Source: Bacteroidota bacterium
GTDB lineage: Bacteria > Bacteroidota > Bacteroidia > Chitinophagales > Chitinophagaceae
Length of the DNA: 64,000 bases
Assembly: GCA_016868455.1 (NCBI GenBank)
Contig: VGGV01000011.1
Location: 1 to 64,000 of the forward strand
Direction of reading: 5' to 3'
In this document: one piece after another, positions 25,541 to 34,873 of the stretch
Numbering within the stretch: the first letter of the stretch is position 1
Layout: each line of letters begins with the position of its first letter
Translations under genes and position numbers: made by a program
The notes under the pieces: generated by a model
The model's input: only the letters and a program-made list of their open reading frames with translations
What the model was told of the DNA's origin: nothing
Database searches by the model: none

Positions 25541-28042
25541 TCACCACCTCGCCACAATCTTAAAATTCACCAGTCTCGGTGTAAGCCGGTTGGGCAGCAG
25601 GTAAGTGGTATTGGAAAAATCTTTTACCAGGAGGTATGAGATGGTATTGGCCCGGTCAATGATATTAAACACTTCCAGGCTGGCCCAGATATTATCAAAA
25701 TTGCGGAAAGGAGCATGGCTGCGGCGCTTGCTGCGGTCATCATCCATCAGCAGGGCACTGAAGCCGATATCAGCCCGGATATAAGGATTGATAAAAGCCG
25801 CATTGCGGTACTTTACCGAACCGGGAATATTGTAAGGCAGGTTGCTGCCGTACAAAAGGTTCAGGTACACTTTAAAATTTTTGTTGGTGGCTAAGTAATC
25901 TGAAAAGTACATGCCAAACATAATGCGGCGGTCGGTTGGTCGTCTTAAATAACCGTTTTGTTTTACAGAGCTGTCAATGGGCTGGTTCAGCGTATCCAGC
26001 TTATAAACTTTGAAAAAATCATTTTCAATATCCTCGGCCGTTTTCATAATGCCGAGGCTGATCCAGCTTTCAGCATCGGGCACCAGCTCGCCATGCAGCC
26101 GCATCTCCATACCGGCAGCATAGGCTTTGGCATTGTTCTCACCAAAGTAGCGGAGGCGTACATTGTCAATATCATAAGGCACCCCATTAGTCATGTGCTT
26201 GTAGTAAAGCTCGGTCGTCCACCGCATGGGCCGGTTGTTAAGGCCGATAAAATTGTAATCAAACCCGGCCACACCCTGCCAGCTTCGCTGAGCCTTCAAG
26301 CTTGTATTTACCGTGCCATCATACCGCCTCAGCTCCCGGTAAAAGGGTGGCTGGTGGTAAGCGCCGAAAGCAGCACGGAATACAATATCTTTTTTGCCTC
26401 CCGGTTTCCAGCTGGCGCCGAGGCGGGGTGAGATGAGCATTTCATTGTTCAGCGAATTATAATTGAAACGTACACCCACCGTAAGCGTTGCAGACTTTAC
26501 AGAATTACCGAGTAAAATATTATCCTGTATGTAACCAGAGAATTTATTGATATCAAGACTGGCATTTGACTTCAGCACTTTGTTCAGCCGCAGCATATCA
26601 GGCTGATAGGGCAGCGAGTAACCGGCTGAATCCTGGAATTCCCATTCATTCAGTTTATCAGCAATGGAAGTTTTGTCAAAACCCAATCCCCATTGAAAAG
26701 CATGTTTGCCCTGGTCATAATTTCCTTTGTGGGATACATTCCAGTTTTCGATGTTCAGTTCATTTCTTGCCCAGTTCTGGAAAATGCCGGCGCCCAGCGG
26801 GTTTATAATTACCCCGTAAGTAGGATTTCGTTTGTCAAAATCCCTTTCGCCAAATAGATAAGCACCGATGATGTCGAGGTTTTCTCTTTCATCATTCTCA
26901 AAACGGGAGGCCATCCATTTCAGCCGCAGTTTTTTACTTACCTGGTTGACCACTGAAAAACCGAGCATATTGGTCCGGTACTGGTCTTTCTCCCGGCCTT
27001 CAAAGAAAATATCCATACCCAGTGTGGTACTGAAGAAGGGAGAGAAAACAGAAGAGGTTAACTGGCTGCTTTGCGGTATCAGTGTAAATTTTGTTTGTGA
27101 AATATTGCTCAGCAACTCCACCTGCCATTTGGGGCTGAATTGGTAAGCCAGCAATGCCTGGAAATCGGTCGAGGATGGAATATAATTACCCTTTGTATCC
27201 TGCCGGCTTAACAGATTGCGGTTGCTGCGGTTGCGGGCGCCCAGCAGGTAGGTAAATTTATTTTTTTTATCGGCGCCTTCCAGTTGCAATCCCTGCTCCA
27301 GAATACTGATAAAAGCCGAGCCTCCGAATTTTTTAGGTCTCTTGTACTGGATATCCAGCACACTGCTCAGTTTATCGCCGTATTTGGCCTGGAACCCGCC
27401 GGTATAGAAGCTGATGCTCCGTACCATTTCGGGATTGATGAAGCTTAATCCTTCCTGCTGTCCGCTGCGGATGAGGTAGGGGCGGAACACTTCAAAATCG
27501 TTTACATAGATCAGGTTTTCGTCATAACTGCCGCCGCGGACAGAGTATTGCGACGTAAGCTCATTATTGGAGCCGACGAATATTTTTATCAGGCTTTCCA
27601 CTCCTGTAACGGCGGAAGGAAGGTTAAGAATGGTTTTAGGGTTGGGTTTTATCAGCCCGGTTTCCCGCCGGTCCCGCTGGTCGGTTACAATCACTTCCTC
27701 CAGTGTTTTTTCGCCCCACTCCATCCGGATGGTAATAGTTTCTTCTTCGTTTTCATTCAGTAAAAAATTCTTTTGTTCGGGGTTGCGGCCGGCATAGGTG
27801 AACACAAGGGCAAAGGCTTTGTCGGCTGGTACTTTAATACGGAAATAACCTGAATCGTTGGTGGCAATGCCCTTTGTCTGGCCGAGAATAGTAACCGTTA
27901 CATTAGACAGGGGATTTTCATTTTCATCCAGCACTTTGCCGGAAACGTAAACAAAACCCTTTTGGGCAAACCCCTCAGTGCTGCTCAGGGTAAAAACAGT
28001 GAAAAGGATAAACTGGAAGAACGGTTTCAACTGGCGGTTCAT
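25541..28042 (-). CDS. TonB-dependent receptor
   Basis: An 833-residue outer membrane receptor that takes up a ligand with energy from TonB. The start at 28042 (MNRQLKPFF) gives a proper signal peptide ending near TEGFAQ. A carboxypeptidase-regulatory-like domain (about 30-115: VYVSGKVLDENENPLSNVTV) precedes the plug (about 140-235: TGVESLIKIFVGS, QYSVRGGSYDENLIYVNDFEV) and a large barrel to the C-terminus (TPRLVNFKIVARW). No SusD-like partner is next to it, so it belongs to the non-SusC class; the ligand is unknown. Confidence 0.92.
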   Translation of the reverse strand: MNRQLKPFFQFILFTVFTLSSTEGFAQKGFVYVSGKVLDENENPLSNVTVTILGQTKGIATNDSGYFRIKVPADKAFALVFTYAGRNPEQKNFLLNENEEETITIRMEWGEKTLEEVIVTDQRDRRETGLIKPNPKTILNLPSAVTGVESLIKIFVGSNNELTSQYSVRGGSYDENLIYVNDFEVFRPYLIRSGQQEGLSFINPEMVRSISFYTGGFQAKYGDKLSSVLDIQYKRPKKFGGSAFISILEQGLQLEGADKKNKFTYLLGARNRSNRNLLSRQDTKGNYIPSSTDFQALLAYQFSPKWQVELLSNISQTKFTLIPQSSQLTSSVFSPFFSTTLGMDIFFEGREKDQYRTNMLGFSVVNQVSKKLRLKWMASRFENDERENLDIIGAYLFGERDFDKRNPTYGVIINPLGAGIFQNWARNELNIENWNVSHKGNYDQGKHAFQWGLGFDKTSIADKLNEWEFQDSAGYSLPYQPDMLRLNKVLKSNASLDINKFSGYIQDNILLGNSVKSATLTVGVRFNYNSLNNEMLISPRLGASWKPGGKKDIVFRAAFGAYHQPPFYRELRRYDGTVNTSLKAQRSWQGVAGFDYNFIGLNNRPMRWTTELYYKHMTNGVPYDIDNVRLRYFGENNAKAYAAGMEMRLHGELVPDAESWISLGIMKTAEDIENDFFKVYKLDTLNQPIDSSVKQNGYLRRPTDRRIMFGMYFSDYLATNKNFKVYLNLLYGSNLPYNIPGSVKYRNAAFINPYIRADIGFSALLMDDDRSKRRSHAPFRNFDNIWASLEVFNIIDRANTISYLLVKDFSNTTYLLPNRLTPRLVNFKIVARW

Positions 28043-28083
28043 CGGTAGCAGCGGATTTATCAGCAATATTACTTATTTGCGGG

Positions 28084-28557
28084 TTATTTTTTCAGGTAAA
28101 CTATGTTGGGAAAGGAAACACCTGACCATACACCATCAATTTTACACTCCTTTACTATGTTTACACATCCTTCTTTTGTGCTGCTGAAATGGTCTCTTTT
28201 TTTTCGATACGATTGCTCTTCTCTAAACTCTGTTATGCTGATAATGCGCCCGGCCACCGGAAATATAAGCTGGTAATCATAATCGCTTTGCATTAATGCG
28301 GCGGAAGTATATGCAGTCATAACCAGTGTATCGGCAAACCGGGTAAACCGGATAGGGTTGGCCGGACTAAAAACAAAAGAATCTTTTATGGCAGTATTAT
28401 TTTTTTCAAAGCGCCGCATGATTATTGTATCACTTTCAGCATCTGTGAAACCAATGAGCCTAAAACTCAGTTCAGCTTTTGAACAGGGATATTCATAGCA
28501 GGAAACGTAAATGAAAGAATTGCTTAGCAAAAAAAGTATCGTTATTATTTTCACCAC
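28084..28557 (-). CDS. Hypothetical lipoprotein
   Basis: A 157-residue protein. The N-terminal signal (MVKIITILFLLSNSFIYVSC) ends in Cys20, a plausible lipobox. The mature part contains strand pairs (ELSFRLIGFTDAESDTIIMRRF, DYQLIFPVAGRIISITEF) and four Cys residues (YEYPC, GCVNIVKEC). I do not recognise the family. It sits between rpe and the TonB receptor gene on the same strand and may be co-transcribed with either. Confidence 0.65.
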   Translation of the reverse strand: MVKIITILFLLSNSFIYVSCYEYPCSKAELSFRLIGFTDAESDTIIMRRFEKNNTAIKDSFVFSPANPIRFTRFADTLVMTAYTSAALMQSDYDYQLIFPVAGRIISITEFREEQSYRKKRDHFSSTKEGCVNIVKECKIDGVWSGVSFPNIVYLKK

Positions 28558-28574
28558 TGCTGCTAAGGAAGGAT

Positions 28575-29225
28575 TTACAATTCCTTTAATTTTGTAATGG
28601 TTTTTATCGGGTCGGACGATTTAAACACTGTATTTCCCGCCACCAGCACATCGGCACCTGCCGCCACAATGGAAGCGGCGTTTTCCATTGTTACGCCGCC
28701 ATCAATTTCAATATGAACATTCAGTCCCCTTTCATCAACCATCTTACGCAGCTGCTTAATTTTCTCCAGCGTATAAGGAATGAATTTTTGCCCGCCAAAG
28801 CCGGGGTTCACACTCATCAGGCAAACAAGGTCAATATCATGAAGGATATCGCTTAATGCAGCTACAGGAGTATGAGGGTTTACGGCTACACCGGCTTTCA
28901 TGCCCAGTGATTTTATCTGCTGTATATTTCTGTGCAGGTGGCGGCAGGCCTCAATGTGAACAGAAAGAATATCAGCGCCGGCGTTTTTAAATTGTTCAGC
29001 ATATTTCTCCGGTTCTTCAATCATCAGGTGCACATCACAAACTTTGGTGGTGGCTTTTCTGAAAAATTCAACGATCATCGGCCCGAAGCTGATATTGGGA
29101 ACAAAACGGCCGTCCATTACATCGAGGTGATACCAGTCGGCCTGGCTTTCATTCAGCATGTTACATTCGGCTTCAAGGTTCAGGAAGTTGGCCGAAAGGA
29201 GGGAGGGGGCAATGATGGGCATCAT
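28575..29225 (-). CDS. rpe: Ribulose-phosphate 3-epimerase
   Basis: About 216 residues. A TIM-barrel enzyme interconverting D-ribulose 5-phosphate and D-xylulose 5-phosphate in the pentose phosphate pathway. IIAPSLLSANFLNLEAE, YHLDVMDGRFVPNISFGP (catalytic Asp and metal ligands), DVHLMIEEPE, MSVNPGFGGQKFIP and IEIDGGVTMENAA are diagnostic. Two adjacent ATGs (29225, 29222) serve as start equally well; a longer frame adds only six residues. Upstream, at 29254-29280, is a degenerate 8-nt-period array (AATTAAC-type units). Confidence 0.95.
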   Translation of the reverse strand: MMPIIAPSLLSANFLNLEAECNMLNESQADWYHLDVMDGRFVPNISFGPMIVEFFRKATTKVCDVHLMIEEPEKYAEQFKNAGADILSVHIEACRHLHRNIQQIKSLGMKAGVAVNPHTPVAALSDILHDIDLVCLMSVNPGFGGQKFIPYTLEKIKQLRKMVDERGLNVHIEIDGGVTMENAASIVAAGADVLVAGNTVFKSSDPIKTITKLKEL

Positions 29226-29253
29226 GTATGATTTGCCCTGCAATTTAAGAAAG

Positions 29254-29433
29254 GAATTGGTTAATCAGTTAATTGGTAAATAAGGCCCTTCTTTCGGCAG
29301 ATCCTGCAGATTTCAGGATTTCCTTTGCAGCGGTTATTTGGTATTTTTTTTTGAATAGTAAAACATCCTTCGCTCAAATATAATTGGTGTTTAGTAAGCC
29401 CCAATTAACCAACCCCCAATTAACTAATTAACG
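29254..29433. repeat. Pair of inverted short-period arrays around the rpe-TPR gap
   Basis: At 29254-29280 the minus strand reads as units of about 8 nt (CAATTAAC, TGATTAAC, CAATTCC). At 29398-29433 the plus strand has the same units (CAATTAAC, CAACCCC, CAATTAAC, TAATTAAC), running into the 3' end of the TPR gene. The two blocks are inverted relative to each other. The 120 bases between hold nothing recognisable. Confidence 0.55.
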
Positions 29434-30431
29434 ATTGTATCAGCCGCCTTTTTCGCCTCTTTGAAACTTTTATCCAGTTCATAAGCCCTTAAATAATTTA
29501 CCCGGGCCTCTTCCTTTTTACCAGTGGCTTCCTGGCATTTCGCAATCCAGTAATAGGCATCGGCAAAACCGGGCGAAATGGTAAGAGCCAGGTTGAAAGT
29601 ACCGAGAGCATCATTGTATTTTTTCATTTCGTACAGGATACTTCCTTTTTCAATATAGCCCTCCAGGAAATAGTAGTCATGTTTTACCGCTTCATCAAAA
29701 AAGAAAATAGCTTTTGCTTTCTCATTGATATTTGAATAGTAAATGCCTTTGTAATAGTAAGGCTCGGCATGTCCGGCAGCCGGATCTGCTTTGATGAGTG
29801 AATCACAAAGGGCCAGCACTTTGGGATTTTTTGCTTCGGCATAACGAAGGGCAATGATATAGTTCAGTTCCACATCAAAGGGAGTGATGCGGTAGGCATT
29901 TTCAAGTATTGACGTAGCAGCAGCCGTGTCGCCTTTTTTATCCAGAAGGCCGGCTTTCAGTTTCAGTATATCCACCTGTTGCGGGTTTTGCTGCAAAATT
30001 TCATCGCAGATTTTCAGCGCATCATCCATTTTATTTGTGGCCGCATAGCCGCGGGCAAGACTTAAACGGAGTAAAAAACTGCCGGGCACATCCGAAAGAG
30101 CCTGGTTTAAAAACAGGATTGCCGAATCCGGCTTTCTTTCCAGCAGCAGGGTACTGATACCCAGCGCATATTTTTCTTCTTTTTTCAGCGACCATGCCTT
30201 TTTAAAATCGGCCAGCGCCGGTTCAGGAAAGTTGTTGGTGTTAAGCAAAACGGCACGGCGAAACCAGAGATCATCATTACCGGGATCTTTTTTTATACTA
30301 TCGCTTAGCGCTGCAAAGGGCCGGCGGCTAAGAATTTCTTCATAGGGAGATGCCGTTTCATTATCATTGCAGCTGCTGATAAATATCATACAAGGAAGGA
30401 AAGCAGTTATTATTTTCGCAACTTTATTCAT
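29424..30431 (-). CDS. TPR-repeat lipoprotein
   Basis: A 335-residue lipoprotein. The start at 30431 (MNKVAKIITAFLPCMIFISSC) ends in a lipobox; the longer frame adds 14 residues. The mature protein is an array of about seven tetratricopeptide repeats, e.g. DALKICDEILQQNPQQVDIL, AEPYYYKGIYYSNINEKAKA and YNDALGTFNLALTISPGFADAYYWIAKCQEATGKKEEA. TPR solenoids bind partner proteins, so it probably scaffolds an envelope complex of unknown identity. It is divergent from the TolB-like gene, with 94 bp between starts. Confidence 0.88.
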   Translation of the reverse strand: MNKVAKIITAFLPCMIFISSCNDNETASPYEEILSRRPFAALSDSIKKDPGNDDLWFRRAVLLNTNNFPEPALADFKKAWSLKKEEKYALGISTLLLERKPDSAILFLNQALSDVPGSFLLRLSLARGYAATNKMDDALKICDEILQQNPQQVDILKLKAGLLDKKGDTAAATSILENAYRITPFDVELNYIIALRYAEAKNPKVLALCDSLIKADPAAGHAEPYYYKGIYYSNINEKAKAIFFFDEAVKHDYYFLEGYIEKGSILYEMKKYNDALGTFNLALTISPGFADAYYWIAKCQEATGKKEEARVNYLRAYELDKSFKEAKKAADTIVN

Positions 30432-30525
30432 GGGGGTAATACTGTTTATGCAGGTATGACAATCCCCTGACAAACAGAGGCGCCGGCAAAAATAACTTTG
30501 CAGCCGCTGAATAAAACGAAATCAC

Positions 30526-31626
30526 ATGAAAAAAATTATTGCTCTTGCTTTTGGCTTTATCGCACTGGTTTCGGGTTGTAACAACAGCTCCAAAGTATCG
30601 GGTAATGCTGCCGCCGGCACGGATACACTGCAATATCCCGAAGAAATTCATTTCAAAAATATTCAGCAGCTCACTTTTGGAGGCGATAACGCAGAGGCTT
30701 ACTGGAGTTACGACGGAAAGATGCTGGTGTTTCAGCGTACCCATGTAAAAGATGGCGTACCCTGCGACCAGATCTTTATCGGAAAAGTTCCGAGGAAGAA
30801 GGGTGAAAAATTTGAGTATAAAATGGTAAGCTCCGGAAAGGGCCGTACCACCTGTGCTTTCTTTACCAAAGACAACAAACATATTATTTATGCTTCCACT
30901 CACTTAGGCGGAGCGGAGTGTCCGCCGGTGCCCGACCGGTCAAAATATGGCAACAAATACATCTGGCCGCTCTATGCAAGCTATGATATTTTTATGTCCG
31001 GCCTGAATGGTAAAATTGTAAAGCAGCTTACCCATTCAAAAGGTTATGATGCAGAAGCTACATTATCACCCGACGGAAAGAAAATGATCTATACCAGTAC
31101 TAAAGACGGGGATATAGAATTATATATTATGGACCTCGAAACGGGAAAAGAGCGGCGTATCACAAACATGTTGGGTTATGATGGCGGCGCCTGGTTCAGC
31201 CCTGACGGCACCAAACTGATCTGGAGAGCCAGCCGTCCTAAAACAGAAACAGAAATAAAAGAGTACAAAGACCTGCTGGCAGAAAACCTGGTGGCACCCA
31301 CTAATATGGAAGTATGGGTGGCCAATGCGGATGGCAGTAATGCCAGACAGGTAACTTCCTACGGACAGGCCAACTGGGCACCTGCTTATATGCCCGACAG
31401 CAAGCGGATCATTTTTGCCAGCAACCATGAGTACAAGAGAGGCTTTCCTTTTAATCTATATACAATTAATGAAGACGGCAGCAACCTGCAAAAGATAAGC
31501 CGGGATAAAGGCTTTGATGCGTTTCCGATGTTTTCCCCCGACGGAAATAAGATCGTTTTCTGCAGCAACCGGAATAACGGCGGTACCCGGGATACGAATG
31601 TGTTTATTGCAGACTGGATGGAGTAA
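30526..31626 (+). CDS. TolB-like PD40 beta-propeller lipoprotein
   Basis: A 366-residue lipoprotein with signal MKKIIALAFGFIALVSGC. The mature part consists of WD40-like PD40 blades, recognisable by repeated SPDGKKMIYTS, SPDGTKLIW, MPDSKRIIFASN and SPDGNKIVFCSN motifs near residues 180, 225, 290 and 340. Propellers of this kind bind proteins or sense ligands in the envelope. It resembles TolB propellers but lacks the TolB N-terminal domain, and no tol-pal genes are nearby, so it should not be named TolB. Confidence 0.88.
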   Translation: MKKIIALAFGFIALVSGCNNSSKVSGNAAAGTDTLQYPEEIHFKNIQQLTFGGDNAEAYWSYDGKMLVFQRTHVKDGVPCDQIFIGKVPRKKGEKFEYKMVSSGKGRTTCAFFTKDNKHIIYASTHLGGAECPPVPDRSKYGNKYIWPLYASYDIFMSGLNGKIVKQLTHSKGYDAEATLSPDGKKMIYTSTKDGDIELYIMDLETGKERRITNMLGYDGGAWFSPDGTKLIWRASRPKTETEIKEYKDLLAENLVAPTNMEVWVANADGSNARQVTSYGQANWAPAYMPDSKRIIFASNHEYKRGFPFNLYTINEDGSNLQKISRDKGFDAFPMFSPDGNKIVFCSNRNNGGTRDTNVFIADWME

Positions 31627-31660
31627 GATATAAAGCCCTGAGCGGGCATTTTGCAGGAAA

Positions 31661-31696
31661 ACCTAACTTTAGACTTTAAACTTATAACCTTAAAAT
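31661..31696 (+). repeat. 7-nt-period leader array
   Basis: AACTTTA-GACTTTA-AACTTAT-AACCTTA-AAAT lies between the TolB-like gene and the membrane protein and ends 6 nt before the ATG at 31703. The 13-mer ATAACCTTAAAAT at its end occurs again before rplQ (40647-40659). Confidence 0.6.
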
Positions 31697-31702
31697 GCAT
31701 TT

Positions 31703-32170
31703 ATGTACCAGGGCATGCTTCATCTGCACAATCTTCTCCGCTGGATAATTTTGATTCTTTTGTTAGTAGCGATCTTTAAAAGTATTGAAGACAGAAATAA
31801 GCCTTTCACCTCCGATCACCGGAAAACGGGACTGTTCCTGATGATATGTGCTGATGTGATGCTGCTGGTGGGTTTGTACCAGTGGTTTGCCGGTCCGTGG
31901 GGGCTGAAAAGTATACAGAACAACGGATTCAGTAATGTAATGAAAATTCCGGCTCTTCGTTTTTTTGTGGCGGAACATACCATTGGCATGCTGGTAGCCA
32001 TCATTCTTATTCATATCGGATATTCATTCAGCAAAAAGAATATTCCGGATCCCGCAAAACATAAAAGAACCCTGCTGCTTTACGGGCTGGCTTTACTGAT
32101 AATATTAATTTCAATCCCCTGGCCTTTCCGGGAAGTGGGTGAGGGGAGAGCCTGGTTTCCGGGGATGTGA
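31703..32170 (+). CDS. Four-helix membrane protein of Bacteroidota
   Basis: A 155-residue inner-membrane protein with four hydrophobic segments (about 12-28, 44-62, 88-106, 124-142). The opening MYQGMLHLHNLLRWIILILLL, with paired His residues, and the later HTIGMLVAIILIHIGYSF are why relatives are often labelled cytochrome b-like. I see no proven haem-ligand pattern and do not assign one. The leader contains a 7-nt-period array ending 6 nt before the start. Confidence 0.7.
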   Translation: MYQGMLHLHNLLRWIILILLLVAIFKSIEDRNKPFTSDHRKTGLFLMICADVMLLVGLYQWFAGPWGLKSIQNNGFSNVMKIPALRFFVAEHTIGMLVAIILIHIGYSFSKKNIPDPAKHKRTLLLYGLALLIILISIPWPFREVGEGRAWFPGM

Positions 32171-32178
32171 TTGTTTTT

Positions 32179-33282
32179 TCAGGCGATTTCTTTTAAAGCC
32201 GAACAAAATTGTTGCATTTCTTCCAGTGTACCCATGCTGACCCGGCACCATTTACCCCCGAAATGTTCCCGGTACTGCACAAAAATGTTTTTTGCCTGCA
32301 TTTTCTTTGAGAAGTCAGATCCTATCTTATCAATGTTAAATAAAATAAAACTGGTGTATGATGGAATATAATCCAGTGACAGTTGTTTGAAACAGTCATA
32401 ACACATTTCTCTCGCCTGCCTTGTTTTCTCCCGGCAGTCTTTTACAAACGCCTGGTCTTTTAATGCGGCTGAAGCGGCAGCGGCAGTCACCATACTAACA
32501 CTTACATCATTCCAGGGTTGCAGATTGCCGAGTTTTTTAATTGTGTCTGGATGGGCAATGGCGTAACCAACTCTTGCACCGGCGAGACCATATATTTTGG
32601 AGAATGTTTTGGCAATCATCACATTTGGGTTACCAACAGCAATGTCTTTCAGTGATGGCAGACCGGCAAACTCGGTATAGGCTTCATCCACCAGCACCAT
32701 GCATTTTTTGCTGCACTCCTCAGCAAAGGTTCTCAACAGATGATTTTCCACATAAATACCCACGGGGTTGTTCGGATTGCACACATACATCATCCTTGTG
32801 CCGGCATCCATGGCCGACATCATGCCGCTGAGATCATGTGTTTTATCGGCAGCCAGCGGAATGCGTTTAAAACTCAGTCCGAATGCTTCAGCCTGGCTGT
32901 TCCATACCCGGTAAGAGGGCTCGGCTGTAATAACATGACCTTTGACTGATGAAACCAAAAGCGAAGTAAGCCCCAGTATTTCGGAAGAACCGGCGCCCAT
33001 CAAAATATTTTCTTTACCCACTCCCCAAAACTCAGCTATCTGCTGTTTCAATGCAGGAATCTGTTCATCAGGATAGCGGTTGGAACCTGACAGCGCTTCC
33101 GCCATTGCCTTTTGTGCAGCAGCCGAAGGCCCATATGCATTTTCATTACTGTTCAGCAGGATGATCCCTGCTGCACGGTATCGTTCCCTTTCAGTTGCAA
33201 ACAATGAAGGTGTAATACTCACCGCAGCAACAGCAGCGGCAGCCTTTTTTATCCATTTTCGGCGGGTTGTAATACCAGGCAT
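32179..33282 (-). CDS. Tat-exported PLP-dependent aminotransferase (HisC-like)
   Basis: A 367-residue class I/II aminotransferase related to histidinol-phosphate aminotransferase. The N-terminus TTRRKWIKKAAAAVAAVSIT has the twin-arginine motif and an Ala-rich helix ending at SLFA, so a folded PLP enzyme is predicted to leave the cytoplasm. PLP motifs: GAGSSEILGL, CNPNNPVGIYV, LVDEAYTEFAG, and AKTFSKIYGLAGARVGYAI with the Schiff-base Lys near residue 225. It stands outside any his operon, so histidine synthesis is unlikely. The substrate is unknown. Confidence 0.85.
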   Translation of the reverse strand: MPGITTRRKWIKKAAAAVAAVSITPSLFATERERYRAAGIILLNSNENAYGPSAAAQKAMAEALSGSNRYPDEQIPALKQQIAEFWGVGKENILMGAGSSEILGLTSLLVSSVKGHVITAEPSYRVWNSQAEAFGLSFKRIPLAADKTHDLSGMMSAMDAGTRMMYVCNPNNPVGIYVENHLLRTFAEECSKKCMVLVDEAYTEFAGLPSLKDIAVGNPNVMIAKTFSKIYGLAGARVGYAIAHPDTIKKLGNLQPWNDVSVSMVTAAAASAALKDQAFVKDCREKTRQAREMCYDCFKQLSLDYIPSYTSFILFNIDKIGSDFSKKMQAKNIFVQYREHFGGKWCRVSMGTLEEMQQFCSALKEIA

Positions 33283-33360
33283 GGCGAAGATTTGTCTGGA
33301 AAAGCTACACCAATTTTTTCACGGCAAAAAATATTCAGGGTGTAAGTATCTTTATAACTA

Positions 33361-33935
33361 ATGAACCCCGGGATAAAAAAATTACAATTTGAACCGCTGA
33401 CAAAATCAAACTGGAACAGTTTGAAGAGCTGATGGGCGAAAAAGGAGGCTGCGGTAACTGCTGGTGTATGTATTTCAGGATTCCTTACAAAGAATTTCAG
33501 GAAAACAAACCCGATGGCAACAAAAAGCTGATGAAGCAATTGGTAAAAAAAGGAATGCCGCAGGGGTTAATCGCTTTTCTGAATAATGAACCGGTTGGCT
33601 GGATTGCAATGGCTCCAAGGGAAGATTATATGCGGATTGAAAACTCAAGAGTGTTTATGCGGATTGATGATAAACCGGTGTGGAGCATCACTTGTTTTTT
33701 TATAAAGAAAGAATACCGGCATAAAGGTTTATCCGGGCAATTGATAAAAGGAGCTATTGATTTTGCAAAAACCAAAAAGATCAAAACATTAGAAGCCTAC
33801 CCGGCTATTCCTTATTCCGAAAATGTACCACACCCGTTTTTATGGGTGGGAGTTTTGTCTTCTTTTATAAGTAATGGGTTTAAGATAGTAAAGCAGGAAA
33901 GCAGGAGCTGGGCGATGGTAAGGCTGGATCTTTAA
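33361..33935 (+). pseudogene. GNAT acetyltransferase gene with a frameshift near its 5' end
   Basis: From ATG 33361 the frame reads ...LQFEPLTKSNWNSLKS and then a stop. The family start (PLTKSNW, then QFEELMGEKGGCGNCWCMYFR) continues in another frame from about 33417. One base appears lost in the TGGAACAG stretch near 33415: restoring one base after TGGAA joins the two halves. The rest is intact: CWCMYF, GLIAFLNNEPVGWIAMAPRE, SITCFFIKKEYRHKGLSGQLI (acetyl-CoA loop) and EAYPAIPYSENVPHPFLWVG. An internal start at 33432 would lack strand 1. It is either a recent pseudogene or a sequencing error. Confidence 0.7.
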
Positions 33936-33938
33936 AAG

Positions 33939-34307
33939 CTATTCTTTATTGATATACTCATTAAAAGAGAGCTTGTTCCCAAACGGATCCTGCACCGTCA
34001 TTTCTTTTGCGCCATAAAATGTTTCTTTTACCGAAGGCCGGTAATATTTGTAATTCTTCGCTTTCAACTCTTCGCAAAATTTTTCTAATTCCGTACAGGT
34101 GATAAATACCCGGACACTGGGCACACTGTCGCCATGATGTTCGCTTAAATGAAATTCAATATCATCTTTTTTAATGCCTATATAGTAAGGAGTTTTAGGT
34201 TCAAACTGGTGCTCAAACGTAATTTCAAAACCCAGCCAGTCAATGTAAAATTCCTTTGCCTTCGCTATATCGAATATGCGTAAGATGGGGATAATTTTCT
34301 GTATCAT
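33939..34307 (-). CDS. Glyoxalase/bleomycin-resistance (VOC) superfamily protein
   Basis: About 122 residues from the ATG at 34307 (MIQKIIPILRIFD); the longer frame adds 12 residues. The paired beta-alpha-beta-beta-beta pattern is visible: AKEFYIDWLGFEITFEHQF, YYIGIKKDDIEFHLSEHHGD, then MTVQDPFGNKLSFNEYI, whose Asp-Pro-Phe-Gly-Asn turn is typical of bleomycin-binding and glyoxalase-like proteins. HLSEH could supply a metal or ligand contact. The actual ligand is unknown. Confidence 0.85.
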   Translation of the reverse strand: MIQKIIPILRIFDIAKAKEFYIDWLGFEITFEHQFEPKTPYYIGIKKDDIEFHLSEHHGDSVPSVRVFITCTELEKFCEELKAKNYKYYRPSVKETFYGAKEMTVQDPFGNKLSFNEYINKE

Positions 34308-34375
34308 TATTATATATTTCGAAAGTTGAATACTAACCTGCAAAACTTCGGGTTTTTTTTAAGCTTCTCTCACTT

Positions 34376-34873
34376 TTATCTTTTACCCAGCTCAATCACT
34401 TCGCAATTTTTTATTTCTTTTCCGTCAATAATAAACCGGATGAGGGTTCTTACTTTATGCCAGCCTTGCTTGCCAGCTGCGCCGGGGTTCATATACAGGC
34501 AATCAATTTTATTGTCATACATGATTTTTAAAATATGAGAGTGGCCGCATACCAGCAACTGCGGTTTATGAATGGCCAGTTTCTTTGTTGTTTCAGGATT
34601 ATATCTTGGAGGTGAACCGCTGATATGCCGTATCATCACTTTCACTTCTTCGCACATAAAAACCAGTTGCTCCGGAAATTCATTTCTAATGGATACACCG
34701 TCAATATTTCCAAACACTCCTTTAACCGTCCGGCCGCTTTCCGCGGTCAGACGGGCAGCAACCCCCTCGCCCCAATCCCCGGCATGCCATACTTCGTCGC
34801 AATCTTGGAAATATTCAAAAACCTTTTCATCAAGGAAGCCGTGTGTGTCAGATATCAGGCCTATTCGGGTCAT
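34376..34873 (-). CDS. YfcE/MJ0936-type metallophosphoesterase
   Basis: A 165-residue calcineurin-like phosphoesterase with two metals. Motifs in order: GLISDTHG (residues 5-12), HAGDWGE (30-36), GNIDG (55-59), RHISGSP (82-88) and VCGHSH (107-112). All metal-binding Asp, His and Asn residues are present. Family members hydrolyse phosphodiesters such as cyclic nucleotides; the substrate here cannot be told. Confidence 0.92.
   Translation of the reverse strand: MTRIGLISDTHGFLDEKVFEYFQDCDEVWHAGDWGEGVAARLTAESGRTVKGVFGNIDGVSIRNEFPEQLVFMCEEVKVMIRHISGSPPRYNPETTKKLAIHKPQLLVCGHSHILKIMYDNKIDCLYMNPGAAGKQGWHKVRTLIRFIIDGKEIKNCEVIELGKR

Noticed and set aside
32179-33282. Naming the aminotransferase hisC
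   Set aside because: It has an export signal and lies outside a histidine operon, so the biosynthetic role is unlikely.
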